Assembly: GCF_000004195.4 (NCBI RefSeq)
Contig: NC_030680.2
Span: 3,353,579 to 3,417,578 of the forward strand
Direction of reading: 5' to 3'
Length of the DNA stretch: 64,000 nt
From: Xenopus tropicalis
Lineage: Eukaryota; Chordata; Amphibia; Anura; Pipidae
Below are positions 39,416-50,877 of the stretch, piece after piece. A program made the translations under genes and the position numbers. The stretch's first letter is position 1. Each line of letters opens with the position of its first letter. A model generated the notes under the pieces. That model was not told where the DNA came from. It made no database searches and saw only the letters and a program-made list of their open reading frames with translations.

Positions 39416-40488
39416 TACCTTGTGCCCTGGGTACTATATATCTCTATTCCTTGAACTACAGCAGGTCAGATATATAGTACAGTGATAGTTGTTAAAGTCT
39501 AACAGCTTAGCTTGCTTTACCTCCCCTTTAAAGTTTACAGTTTCTTACTATCTATTCAAACCCCAGAGCCAGCCAGTTACTCAGTGCTGTACAGTAGCAG
39601 TAGCGCAGGTACATGAAGGGATAAAGCAGATAACTGGGCCATATGTAGGGCTCACAGTCTCTCAGGGTGGCAGTTAGTGATTTATTGGCATTTATTGGGC
39701 AATAAAAAATAGCTCCATGTGTTATTGCCCTGGGGTTCATGCAGGAATATTGCATTTTGGGGGCTCTGACTAATTCCCAGAATGCCCCTCTGTGAGATAA
39801 CGGTTACTCACAGGTTCGGGTCCCTTGTGGGGTTGCACTATCACTGCCTGAATTTATATAAACCCCCCTCCCCCCAAACTATAGAGCCCCCGAATATCAT
39901 CAGAACCGGGCAACACTGGGACAGCAGGGGGAACATTTTGGGGTCTGGGCATAATAAAGTATACTGCAAAATAGTGCAAATATAGCTTCCCGCTAAGCAG
40001 TGCATACTTACCCTTTAAATACTGTTTCAATCAGTTATTTGTTAGTTTATTTGTGATTGGACGGCTTCTCGCAGGTAAATCACTTGCACCAATCACTCGC
40101 TTTGCAAAGTTCCTTAATCTGTCCCTTTAAATCCGCCAGTCGGGGGGGGGGGCACCCAGCGAGGGGACATTAATCACAGGCGCCTTGTGATAGAAGAGGG
40201 TGAAAGATCAAACGCCGAGTGTTGGGCTAAGTGGTTCTGAAACAGTCCAGGCGGCCCATATCAACGCGCCTGGCACCTTCCTCGGCTCATGGGGTTCTTG
40301 AGAGATTGAGCATTTTTGGTTTGATGCCATCGTCTCCCCTGGCACCGACTTCTGTCTCTTTTTAACAGTTATTCCCCGAGATTCATTTGGATTCTATTCC
40401 TTAATTGTGAAATTATTATCTCTCTAAACTCAAGATATGGTTTGTCTTGGCCTTTAATATCCACCGACTAACCTTCCAACTGTTGGGA
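39416..40488. other. Intron 1 sequence, no gene recognised
   Basis: GTACTATATATCTC and GATATATAGTAC (about 39430-39480) form a small inverted repeat. A G-run lies near 40142. Otherwise unique. Confidence 0.5.
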
Positions 40489-41608
40489 AGCACTATGGCA
40501 CCTCCTACCCATATGTATAAATACAAATATACAGAGAAGGAATGTTCTGGGCACACAATAAGCTGTACCCCCATACTGTACTGTCTAAGGGAAACACTAT
40601 GGCACCCCCTACCCATATGTATAAATACAAATATACAGAGAAGGAATGTTCTGGGCACACAATAAGCTGTACCCCCATACTGTACTGTCTAAGGGAAACA
40701 CTATGGCACCTCCTACCCATATGTATAAATACAAATATACAGAGAAGGAATGTTCTGGGCACACAATAAGCTGTACCCCCATACTGTACTGTCTAAGGGA
40801 AACACTATGGGCACCTCCTACCCATATGTATAAATACAAATATACAGAGAAGGAATGTTCTGGGCACACAATAAGCTGTACCCCCATACTGTACTGTCTA
40901 AGGGAAACACTATGGCACCTCCTACCCATATGTATAAATACAAATATACAGAGAAGGAATGTTCTGGGCACACAATAAGCTGTACCCCCATACTGTACTG
41001 TCTAAGGGAAACACTATGGCACCCCCTACCCATATATATATATAAATACAAATATACAGAGAAGGAATGTTCTGGGCACACAATAAGCTGTACCCCCATA
41101 CTGTACTGTCTAAGGGAAACACTATGGCACCCCCTACCCATATGTATAAATACAAATATACAGAGAGGGAATGTTCTGGGCACACAATAAGCTGTACCCC
41201 CATACTGTACTGTCTAAGGGAAACACTATGGCACCCCCTACCCATATGTATAAATACAAATATACAGAGAAGGAATGTTCTGGGCACACAATAAGCTGTA
41301 CCCCCATACTGTACTGTCTAAGGGAAACACTATGGCACCTCCTACCTATATGTATAAATACAAATATACAGAGAGGGAATGTTCTGGGCACACAATAAGC
41401 TGTACCCCCATACTGTACTGTCTAAGGGAAACACTATGGCACCTCCTACCCATATGTATAAATACAAATATACAGAGAAGGAATGCTCTGGGCACACAAT
41501 AAGCTGTACCCCCATACTGTACTGTCTAAGGGAAACACTATGGCACCTCCTACCCATATGTATAAATACAAATATACAGGGAAGGAATGCTCTGGGCACA
41601 CAATAAGA
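40489..41608 (+). repeat. 104-bp tandem family, array G, about 10.8 copies
   Basis: Same unit as array A. CACCTCCTACC units predominate; one copy carries a TATATATATAAATA expansion near 41034 and one an extra G near 40810. Order is irregular, unlike arrays A and F. Confidence 0.97.
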
Positions 41609-42111
41609 TATAATATACTGTATATGTAACACAATGTGACATTACTGTATATAATGACTGGGATGCAATAACACATGTGGGAGGGGAGGGACACCCCAGG
41701 GACAGTCGGTGTCTATTGCTCTAGGCCTTTGCACACTGATTGTGCTTAATGACAATGTGTCGCTGCTGCTGGGAAAGCAGAGTTTAACAGAGCAAGTGGG
41801 CGGAGCCAAAGGCTGTGATGTCATTCTACACATTTATGTGTCATAAAAATAAACAGACACTAAAGATTCCTCCTCGCCAGTCTTGTTTGACAGGATCTCT
41901 AACTGGGAGCTCTAGGGCTGTCCCCTAAGCACAAACAGAGAGAGGTCTCCCAAACACAGAGACACACGCAGCCAGTGTTCCGTTCAGAATAAATATGTAA
42001 CGAGCGTCACGGTGTTTGTGCAGCAGCGAATAGAACAGGAAAAAGTTATTCATTTAAGGGATTTAATAACCACAAAATGATTCAAGACTTGCAATTATTG
42101 CCCATGATAGT
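41609..42111. other. Intron 1 sequence, no gene recognised
   Basis: Unique sequence; nothing recognised. Confidence 0.5.
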
Positions 42112-42577
42112 GAGAATCTCAGCCATAAAGCAGGGCAGGACTGCTGCTTACAATGGGGGGATCAGATAGGATCTGTGCCACTGTGACAGAATGCTCTGTT
42201 ATACAGATAGCTAGAATCTCAGCCATAAAGCAGGGCAGGACTGCTGCTTACAATGGGGGGATCAGATAGGATCTGTGCCACTGTGACAGAATGCTCTGTT
42301 ATACAGATAGCTAGAATCTCAGCCATAAAGCAGGGCAGGACTGCTGCTTACAATGGGGGGATCAGATAGGATCTGTGCCACTGTGACAGAATGCTCTGTT
42401 ATACAGATAGCTAGAATCTCAGCCATAAAGCAGGGCAGGACTGCTGCTTACAATGGGGGGGGGGATCAGATAGGATCTGTGCCACTGTGACAGAATGCTC
42501 TGTTATACAGATAGCTAGAATCTCAGCCATAAAGCAGGGCAGGACTGCTGCTTACAATGGGGGGATCAGATAGGATC
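42112..42577 (-). repeat. 100-bp tandem family, array 3 (inverted), about 4.6 copies
   Basis: The reverse complement of the 25130 family, with AGGACTGCTGCTTACAATGG and a G-run. Copies are near-identical. Confidence 0.98.
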
Positions 42578-42782
42578 AATACAGTATGAATATTATACAT
42601 TTTCAGAGATTGGGTGACAGTGATGATATTTAATGTTGATAAAAGGAAACTTTTTAAGACTCATATTAATTCCAGTTCATGTTAACAGGGACCAAACACC
42701 CCAAGGAGTCTTAGATAAGTTACGGGGGGTGGGGGGGCATTAGGGGCAATTACACGCAGCTCAGGGAAGCAGAATTAAAACT

Positions 42783-43185
42783 AAATTGTAAATCAGTATG
42801 TTACACAAGGGCCACTCCTTAGCAACTTTTCAATTGGTCTTCATTTTTGTGTTTGAATGATTTGCCCTCTTCTTATAACTCTTTGCAGCTTTCAAATGGG
42901 GGTCACTGACCCCAGCAGCCAAACCCTATTGCTCTGTGAGGCTCCAGTTTTATTGTTATTGTTACTTTTTATTCCTTATCTTTACACTCCTATTCCAGTC
43001 TCTTATTTAACCCACTGCCTGGTTGCCAGGGTAATTTACACCCTAGCAACCCTATAGCTGCTGAAGAGTTACAAATACAAAGCTAAATATTTAAAAAAAA
43101 AAACACAAACAATAAAAAAAGAAGACCAACTGCAATTTTTTTCAGAATATCACTCGCTACATCAGACTAAAAGTTAATTTAAAAG
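42783..43185 (+). mobile_element. ~400-bp Xenopus dispersed repeat, copy
   Basis: AATTGGTCTTCATTTTTGTG, GGGGGTCACTGACCCCAGCA and CTCCAGTTTTATTGTTATTG identify the same family as 24400-24854. Non-coding. Confidence 0.85.
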
Positions 43186-43367
43186 TCAACAAAACCTTTT
43201 TAGAGAAAAAAAAAATGACCAAAACATCAATATCTGTTCTGATAGAAACATATCTGTTCTGATAGAAAGTTACTGAATGGATAAGTAGAAATGCCCCCTC
43301 CAAGAGCCACACAGTGGGGCAGTCTCCGAATGGACTGATAGTATTCTGAGATCACTGAGGTGCGCCA

Positions 43368-44768
43368 CAACACTCTCTCTCTCGCGCGCCACAACACTCT
43401 CTCTCTCGCGCGCCACAACACTCTCTCTCGCGCGCGCGCCACAACACTCTCTCTCGCGCGCGCGCCACAACACTCTCTCTCTCGCGCGCCACAACACTCT
43501 CGCACACACACAACACTCTCTCTCGCCCACACACACAACACTCTCTCTCGCACACACACAACACTCTCTCTCGCACACACACACGCCACTCTCTCTCGCA
43601 CACACACACGCCACTCTCTCTCGCACACACACACACGCCACTCTCTCTCGCACACACACACACGCCACTCTCTCTCGCACACACACACGCCACTCTCTCT
43701 CGCACACACACACACGCCACTCTCTCTCGCACACACACACACACACCACTCTCTCTCGCACACACACACACCACTCTCTCTCGCACACACACACACACCA
43801 CTCTCTCTCGCACACACACACACCACTCTCTCTCGCACACACACACACCACTCTCTCTCGCACACACACACACACCACTCTCTCTCGCACACACACACAC
43901 CACTCTCTCTCGCACACACACACACCACTCTCTCTCGCACACACACACACCACTCTCTCTCGCACACACACCACTCTCTCTCGCACACACACACACCACT
44001 CTCTCTCGCGCACACACCACTCTCTCTCGCACGCACACACACACCACTCTCTCTCGCACGCACACACACACCACTCTCTCTCGCACGCACACACAACACT
44101 CTCTCGCACGCACACACACACAACACTCTCTCTCGCACGCACACACACACAACACTCTCTCTCGCACACACAACACTCTTTCTCGCACACACACACACAC
44201 AACACTCTCTCTCGCACACACACACACAACACTCTCTCTCGCACACACACACACACACACAACACTCTCTCTCGCACACACACACACACAACACTCTCTC
44301 TCGCACACACACAACACTCTCTCTCGCACACACACACACACAACACTCTCTCTCGCACACACACACACACAACACTCTCTCTCGCACACACACACACAAC
44401 ACTCTCTCTCGCACACACACACACACAACACTCTCTCTCGCACACACACACACAACACTCTCTCTCGCACACACACACACACAACACTCTCTCTCGCACA
44501 CACACACACAACACTCTCTCTCGCACACACACAACACTCTCTCTCGCACACACACACACACAACACTCTCTCTCGCACACACACACACACAACACTCTCT
44601 CTCGCACACACACACACCACTCTCTCTCGCACACACACACACAACACTCTCTCTCGCACACACACACACACACACACACAACACTCTCTCGCACACACAC
44701 AACACTCTCTCTCGCACACACACACACACAACACTCTCTCTCGCACACACACACACACAACACTCTCT

Positions 44769-44801
<33 letters not shown>

Positions 44802-44835
44802 CACTCTCTCTCGCACACACAACACTCTCGCACCA
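43368..44835 (+). repeat. Compound CA/CT microsatellite array, ~1.47 kb
   Basis: Blocks of (CA)n joined by ACTCTCTCTCGCA repeat about 55-60 times. Domains differ in the junction: GCGCGCCACAACAC (43368-43500), then mainly CACACGCCACTC (43571-43735), CACACACCACTC (43736-44085) and CACACAACACTC (44086-44835). Because stops cannot form, all minus frames and one plus frame are open for about 500 codons; this is not coding. Confidence 0.97.
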
Positions 44836-44841
44836 CAGGCT

Positions 44842-45589
44842 TCCAGCTGCTTCTGACGCAAGCGAATACGTTCCTATTGGAAGGGTCTCGGTGGAGTTAA
44901 CACAAGCGGTTCCTGTCTGCCCGCGGGGCCGTCACTCACAATTGGACTGATGATCCCAAAGGTTCTGAGAGTCCAGAACCGGGTCAGGGAAGGGATCCCG
45001 ACTGTTACACATTAATATATACAGGAAGAAGGGAAAGCGAGCAGTTCCACGTGCCTGATATCCAGCCTTGGGAATGGGGGCAGCGATCCCTCCAGCATAC
45101 GAGCAGTTAACGGGATACTGTTTCTCTTAAAGGCACAGTAACCTGGATCTCAAAACACTCTGCCAAATAGGTGGCCCTTCAGTGAGCAGGGGCCCCTGGA
45201 TTAGGCATACAATATGCCATTAAAGGGTAAATTAAACCTGTAAAACATGAAAAGTGCCCCAAACTATTAGTCTTGACTACAGAGAGGGCCCCCACTTGGG
45301 TCCCTCGGGGGCAATTAATAGAGCCCATTAATCCGAGATCCGCAGAGCGGTGAATATTAACAGCACAGACAGACGTTTATGATCGGTGACACATTAAATT
45401 CCCCCGAAAAGAAAAAAAAAAAGCCCTCAGTTGGGGCAAAGTTCATGGTCTCTCTGACCCTGCGCAGCCACAGGCCTTTAGCCGCCCCAGTGCTGCAAAC
45501 ACTTACCCTAAACCCCAGGGGGGGGGGTCAGTCAGGCTTGGGGTAATAGGCATTTACACTTGCAGTTTGGCCGTGTATAGATTGGCTTT
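44842..45589. other. Intron 1 sequence, no gene recognised
   Basis: Unique sequence with CCTTTAAAG-type ends of dispersed repeats but no complete element. Confidence 0.5.
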
Positions 45590-45998
45590 TAAAGGGGCGG
45601 TTCCCCAATTCTGATCAACTTTTCAATTGGTCTTCATTATTTATAATTGAATTATTTTCCTTCTTCTTCTTCTGACTCTTTGCAGCTTTCAATTGGGGGT
45701 CGCTGACCCTGGCAACCAAACCCTATTGCTCTGTGAGGCTCCAGTTTGATTGTTATTGTTACTTTTTATTCCTTATCTTTCTATTCAGCCCCTCCCCTAT
45801 TCATGTCTCTCATTCAAACCGCTCCCTGGTTGCTAAGGTAATTTGGACCCCAGCAACCAGATAGCTGCTGAAACTCCAAGCTGCTGAACAAAAACTAAAA
45901 TAAAAAAATTACAAATAATAAAAAATGAAGACCAATTGCAAATTGTCTCAGAATATCACTCTCTACATCATACTGAGAGTTAACTTATCCTTTAAAGC
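45590..45998 (+). mobile_element. ~400-bp Xenopus dispersed repeat, copy with both ends
   Basis: It begins TTTTAAAGGGGCGGTTCCCC and ends GTTAACTTATCCTTTAAAG, so both inverted ends are visible. The core landmarks are as at 24400. Confidence 0.87.
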
Positions 45999-47066
45999 AG
46001 CCTGTTCCAAAAAGTATGACCTTTAACCCCTCTCTTTACTTGGGAAAGGCAAAGTGCTGGGGGGCAGCAGAACACAGATGTCGGCCTTGTCCCACCCCAG
46101 GGCTACAGCGGAACCCACACCCCAATTACAGCCCTGGGGCTGCCGTACAGGCCGCATCGTACAAAAGCCACGTACGCCCGGGGCCTTTAACATGCGAAGA
46201 ATGTTTTATTTTTTGTTTGTTTTCCTTTGAAACATGAATTTTCTTCGATTCATTTTTCTGCAAACGTCAAAATGACGTCAAGCGGAGACCAATAAAAAGC
46301 CGGGACGCAGGTGTAGCGCATCTGTTCGCAGGGTTGCGGGGAGTTGCTGCTCGCGCAATTACGGCCATGTGTTGCCCCGAGTGGGGAAATCCCTGCAGCA
46401 AAGGGCACAATTATTTGCTTTAAAAGCTCAGTGGTTTTGTTTGCTCTGCCCCTGCCTAGCTGTATTATCTCTCCTAGCTAAACCAGTCCAAGGCCACTCC
46501 AGTTAGCAGTGCTGTAGCCGAGGCTTCTGGGTACAAATTCACCTCTCTCCGTAGATCTTGTGACTTGCGAGACGGGAGTGCGGATCTACAATCCCAGCCC
46601 TAAAGCAACACAGGGCTGTGGGGGAGAGACAGTCACATGAGTACCAGGAAATACACTCCCCCATCTAAAAACAAAAAAGATGAACTTTTTTTTTTTGTCT
46701 TTTCCCCCCAGAACGACACATTATCACTCGCAGTTCAAACACAGCCTTACAACTCCCTGCAAACTGCAAACAAGGGGCCCCCCACCCACCCAAGAACCTC
46801 TCCTGTCTGAGCCCGGAGCCAAATGTCTCACTGATCCAATAAACACGCTCCTTCCTAACCGGGCCCCCGAAGAGTTAAATTCTTTATCAATTGTGTGACG
46901 CAAAGCTTCCCCCTATTCACATACCAGGTAATAAATGTGACAAATTTACAGAGGCAATTAAACCGCACACATCTGAATGGTGTCACCCCTGTCAGTGGGG
47001 TATTTTTAAAGAAGAAGAATCATAATTCAGCTTATTAATGAAATATGACCATGATAATATGACTAT
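45999..47066. other. Intron 1 sequence, no gene; CRE-like octamer
   Basis: TGACGTCA lies at 46273-46280 in AAATGACGTCAAGCGG. A T-run lies near 46687. No exon was recognised. Confidence 0.5.
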
Positions 47067-47764
47067 TATCCCCAAGGTTTGGGGGTGCAGGAGTATAGGG
47101 GGGCCAGTGGGGTCCCTGACTGATGTACAATATCAATATATGTGTGAGATACAGATCATTATCCCCAAGGTTTGGGGGTGCAGGAGTATAGGGGGGCCAG
47201 TGGGGTCCCTGACTGATGTACAATATATGTGTGAGATACAGATCATTATCCCCAAGGTTTGGGGGTGCAGGAGTATAGGGGGGCCAGTGGGGCCCCTGAC
47301 TGATGTACAATATCAATATATGTGTGAGATACAGATCATTATCCCCAAGGTTTGGGGGTGCAGGAGTATAGGGGGGCCAGTGGGGTCCCTGACTGATGTA
47401 CAATATCAATATATGTGTGAGATACAGATCATTATCCCCAAGGTTTGGGGGTGCAGGAGTATAGGGGGGCCAGTGGGGTCCCTGACTGATGTACAATATA
47501 TGTGTGAGATACAGATCATTATCCCCAAGGTTTGGGGGTGCAGGAGTATAGGGGGGCCAGTGGGGTCCCTGACTGATGTACAATATATGTGTGAGATACA
47601 GATCATTATCCCCAAGGTTTGGGGGTGCAGGAGTATAGGGGGGCTAGTGGGGTCCCTGACTGATGTACAATATATGTGTGAGATACAGATCATTATCCCC
47701 AAGGTTTGGGGGTGCAGGAGTATAGGGGGGCCAGTGGGGCCCCTGACTGATGTACAATATCGGG
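47067..47764 (+). repeat. Tandem array, 86/92-bp unit, eight copies
   Basis: The unit contains CCCCAAGGTTTGGGGGTGCA, GGGGGGCCAGTGGGG and TGATGTACAATAT. Length alternates because some units carry an extra ATCAAT-type hexamer. A 288-codon open frame runs through it and 140 nt beyond; its repetition and lack of homology argue against coding. Confidence 0.96.
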
Positions 47765-48388
47765 GGGCTATAAAGCCGGTCGCTGAGCTGCTGATGACGC
47801 TGAAGGAACATTTACGTAAACAGGTGGAATTTGTTTTGGACAGAACTATCCGAGCCGGGAGCCAATATTACCGCTCCGGGGGACTTTGCCTAAACCACCA
47901 GTAGAAGCTGCCCGGGATAATTGCCCCCTGAGAACTCAGACAGGCGGAGGGTCGGGGGGGGCACTCAGTCCCAAGTGGGAATCCATAATACGCACTTGGT
48001 CTCTGTGCGACGCGCACTTAAAGTGACAGTGACAGTGGCGCTAAGTACGCGCTGAGCGATAAACAGATTACAGCGTAATTGGTTCTAATTGCTGTGATTA
48101 CTAAAAGTCACAATAAATATAAAAACTGCAAATAACGTACTTTCCATTCACTATTTGACACCTTGTAATTGCGCGGGGGGGGGGGAAGAGTAGTCGGTGC
48201 CCGGCACCAGCTCCCAGCCGAGATGGTGGAAACTAACAGGGAAATGTTTATAAGGTCTCTCCGGCACTATTGCCCCCCAATCCCAGCCTCATTTGGGGGG
48301 GCAATGAGCATTAATACAAAGTAAACATGGGAACTCTTACCAAGGCCTGTAAATGAGGATACAACTGCAGCAATTTCAGTGCAAACAA
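47765..48388. other. Intron 1 sequence, no gene recognised
   Basis: Unique sequence with a G-run at about 48176-48185. Confidence 0.5.
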
Positions 48389-48391
48389 TAA

Positions 48392-48554
48392 GGGTAAAGC
48401 CACATGGAGCTACTTAGTAGCAGCTTCTAAAACAGACAATGCTGATCATTTACTGATAACTGTCGCTACGTGTGTTTAGCAGAGGGAATTCTCAGTACTG
48501 TCTATGGCAGGGGATTTAGTAGCTGCTACTAAGTAGCTCCGTGTGGCTTCGCCC
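48392..48554. mobile_element. Harbinger-like MITE, ~163 bp, TAA target-site duplication
   Basis: Terminal inverted repeats of about 34 bp start GGGTAAAGCCACATGGAGC on the left and read GGGCGAAGCCACACGGAGC from the right. TAA flanks both ends (48389-48391 and 48555-48557), matching the 3-bp TWA duplication of PIF/Harbinger elements. No transposase; non-autonomous. Confidence 0.85.
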
Positions 48555-48557
48555 TAA

Positions 48558-49201
48558 GGGGAGGGGGCTTTAACACCAAAATAAACGTAAGCGGAGCAGA
48601 TGGGCCGTTCCCACTGGCAGAAAGTGGCTGAAATTCCGACTTTAGGCAAGAAACGGAGCGTGCAACGTACTAGCCATGCACAGGGGGCCATTGTGACTAG
48701 TAGCCCAGGCGTGCAAGTAGCCAGGTTGGCCGGCCGGCCACAACAGGGGCCTGTGCAGACACGTCGGGGGGGGGGGGGGGGGCTGGTTAGGAAAGGGACC
48801 AACTTGCCAGAAAAACATGTGGCCACTTGAGGTGTTGGTAATAGCCCCACGGCCCACAGCGTTTCCATGGGCAACCCAGGGGGGCACCGGTCAGTACAAT
48901 ACACCTTGCGCTTGGTCTCGGCCGCTGCGGGGCATCTTGGCCAGGAGTTGGGGCAAGTAACAGCCAGCGGGGGCCGAGCCCATATACACATCTGCTGCAG
49001 AACCTCTTGGACCCAAGTGCGTCAGTAGTTTAGTAGCCAAGAGCTTCTGCAGCAGCAGCTTCTCCCCGGGAGGGAAATAAAGGTACAAACAAAGTGCAGA
49101 AGTGAATGAACGTTGCCCCCGGCCCCCGCGGAACCTCTTGGCTAGTGAGATGTACCCCGGGGTAGCCGCGGCGAGGTTCCGCAGGGAGGGGCGCCACTTA
49201 C
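48558..49201. other. Start of intron 1, no other gene recognised
   Basis: Single-copy sequence next to the exon 1 donor, with a G-run at about 48767-48782. Confidence 0.5.
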
Positions 49202-49873
49202 CTGCTCGCGGGAGATGCAGGGTAGGGAGGGTCTCCGCCCCATCTTGCTGCCCCCATAGTAGGAATTGGGGGTCTCTCCGAGGGACACGCAGCTGGATCT
49301 CCTGCGGGGCCGTATCACCGGGACTTTATCCGCTTCCAGAATACTGCTCCTCGGGGGCGGGGCCGGGCGAGAGGCCAAAGCCAAGAGCACGCCCCCCAGT
49401 CCTGCCAGGCAGCTCCCCAGGGCCCGCAGCCCCACAGGAAGGGCCCCCAAGCCGGAAGCAGTGAGGAGCCAAATGAGACTGGAGGAGAGAAGCAGAAGCA
49501 CAGAGTCGCCCAGCCGGAGGGCCTGATAGAGGGCCAGGAGCCCCACCGAGCCCAGCACCGCCCCCAGCCGCACCGCATCCCCAGCCCCAAGCACCTCCCC
49601 CGCGGAGCAGCACAGCGGCAGTGCCAGGAGGGCCCCCCGGCTCCGGGGCCACACACTGCGCGCCAGGAAGAAGTAGGCACAGCCGATACTGAAGAGAGGG
49701 CTGAGAGCCTGGCCCAGCCCCGGGAAGCCACACAGCGCGGCCAGCACCCCCGCCCCACACAGTAAGGCTACCGGGCAGCGCAGCCCGTACAGCCGCCACA
49801 GGGACGGGGGCTCCGCGGGCAGGGGGCTCACACTACTCCGCACATAGCCGTTCCGTCCCTCCGGACCCTTCAT
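49202..49873 (-). CDS. pde3b: PDE3 exon 1: N-terminal membrane anchor and kinase-site cluster
   Basis: This exon encodes residues 1-224, from ATG at 49873 to the donor CAG|GTAAGT. The start is the first ATG in this frame, followed by GRNGYVRSSVSPL, which resembles the vertebrate PDE3B start. Hydrophobic stretches at about 33-50, 56-75, 80-98, 103-119, 124-142 and 149-168 fit the six-segment anchor that holds PDE3 to the endoplasmic reticulum and caveolar membranes. VPVIRPRRRSSCVSLGE (184-200) and RRPSLPCISREQ (213-224) are the diagnostic conserved motifs; RRRSS is an Akt/PKA-type site and a likely 14-3-3 docking region in the family. The region before these motifs is clearly shorter than in mammals, where the anchor-containing exon encodes about 300 residues. 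The exon is very GC-rich and sits in a CpG-rich block. Confidence 0.93.
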
Positions 49874-49902
49874 GCTCGCCTGTCCGCGCCCGGGGGGCTC
49901 AT
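49870..49902 (-). promoter_or_regulatory. Short upstream ORF overlapping the pde3b start codon
   Basis: An out-of-frame ATG at 49902 opens a ten-codon reading frame. Its TGA (49872-49870) overlaps the main start as ATGA. If the 5' leader includes this ATG, ribosomes would end one base past the main AUG, an arrangement that can reduce initiation or allow coupled re-initiation. Whether the transcript extends this far is not visible. Confidence 0.5.
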
Positions 49903-50800
49903 GTCCGGGGCAGCCCCGAACCCCCAGCCGCCTCCTCCGCCATCTGCTCCCTCACTACTGGCCGCCCGGACCGCTCTCAGCTCCGCCTACTGGCCGGTAC
50001 CTCCCACCCAACACGCCCCCTGCGCCCTACAGAGACGCCCACACCCCTCAGCTCCGCCAACAGCCCAGCACCGCCTATTTCCCGCCCCTCGGCAGGCCAC
50101 GCCCCCTAACACTGCCCTCAGCTCCTCACAGACAGACCGCCTGCTGCTAATAGCGCCACACACACTCCTGGCTTGTAGCCCGCCCGCCCCTACGCCTCCC
50201 GTCTGTCATTGGCCACAAAGACAATCTGGCTCCACCCCGTTATGGCTAAACACCCTCCCCCTCCTCCTAATGGCTCGTCTTCCTGGCCTCGCCCCGCCCA
50301 TCTCACACCTCTACAGAGTGACGCCTTCGTCCGGCCCCGCCCACAACCCTACCGCTTCTCTGATAAACACCTGCATCGCCTCAGATTCCTTACTCTTGCA
50401 CCGCCCACTAAGCTTTATTTGCCACGCCTCCTTTTTGGACCCACCTGCTCCTCTTAGGAACCGCCCCATACTACACTCTGCCCGCCCCCTACTGCTCGCT
50501 GGGACCCTAGCCCCTCTATCTCTGTCCCGGTCAGTCCCGCCTCCGCTAACAACTTATCGCTCTAACCCCGCCCATTCAACCACTGACCCGCCCCTCCTTT
50601 GCAATACAAGGAATCCTGACGGCTTCAGAGCCCGGAGCTTGGTAACGGGGAGCTGAGGGGAGGGGCCCTAGGTATCCTAGCGCTGCCTGACCAATAAAGA
50701 AAAAGACAATAAAAGGCGGCCAATCAGCCCGCAGCAAGCTACAGATGGACAGCCAATCATACTGCGGGCTTCTCAATACGAGAGCTGATTGGTTAGACTG
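49874..50800 (-). promoter_or_regulatory. Probable pde3b promoter: GC-box-rich block with distal CCAAT motifs
   Basis: The plus strand shows more than ten CCGCCC-type motifs (for example near 50082, 50180, 50293, 50336, 50403, 50479, 50567 and 50587), which read as GC boxes on the sense strand. CCAATCA occurs at about 50720 and 50752, and ATTGG near 50788. CpG density is high from about 49.1 to 50.6 kb, including exon 1. No TATA box is evident. The transcription start cannot be placed from sequence alone. Confidence 0.6.
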
Positions 50801-50877
50801 GCAGAAGAGAGGAATCGTTTAAATTCCAAAGTTTCAGAAAATGATTTCTATAAATATTTAAAGTAGAACTCAGTGGG

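Noticed and set aside
43227..44861. About 500-codon open frames on both strands (CVCVRERV and HTHTHTLSL types)
   Set aside because: They are produced by the CA/CT microsatellite. Several frames are open together and the products are pure low complexity.
47160..47760. Possible telomeric or centromeric repeat identity for the arrays
   Set aside because: No TTAGGG runs or known centromeric monomer were seen in any array.
47038..47904. 288-codon plus-strand open frame
   Set aside because: It follows the 86/92-bp tandem array and a short unique tail. No recognised domain was seen, and the 5' part is wholly repeat.
49315..49799. Alternative open frames of 147 and 157 codons on the minus strand across exon 1
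   Set aside because: They are shadow frames of the GC-rich PDE3 exon. Only the frame starting at 49873 gives the conserved motifs.
49901..50656. 251-codon plus-strand open frame upstream of exon 1
   Set aside because: It is proline/serine-rich and arises from GC-box-rich promoter sequence; no domain and no splice support.
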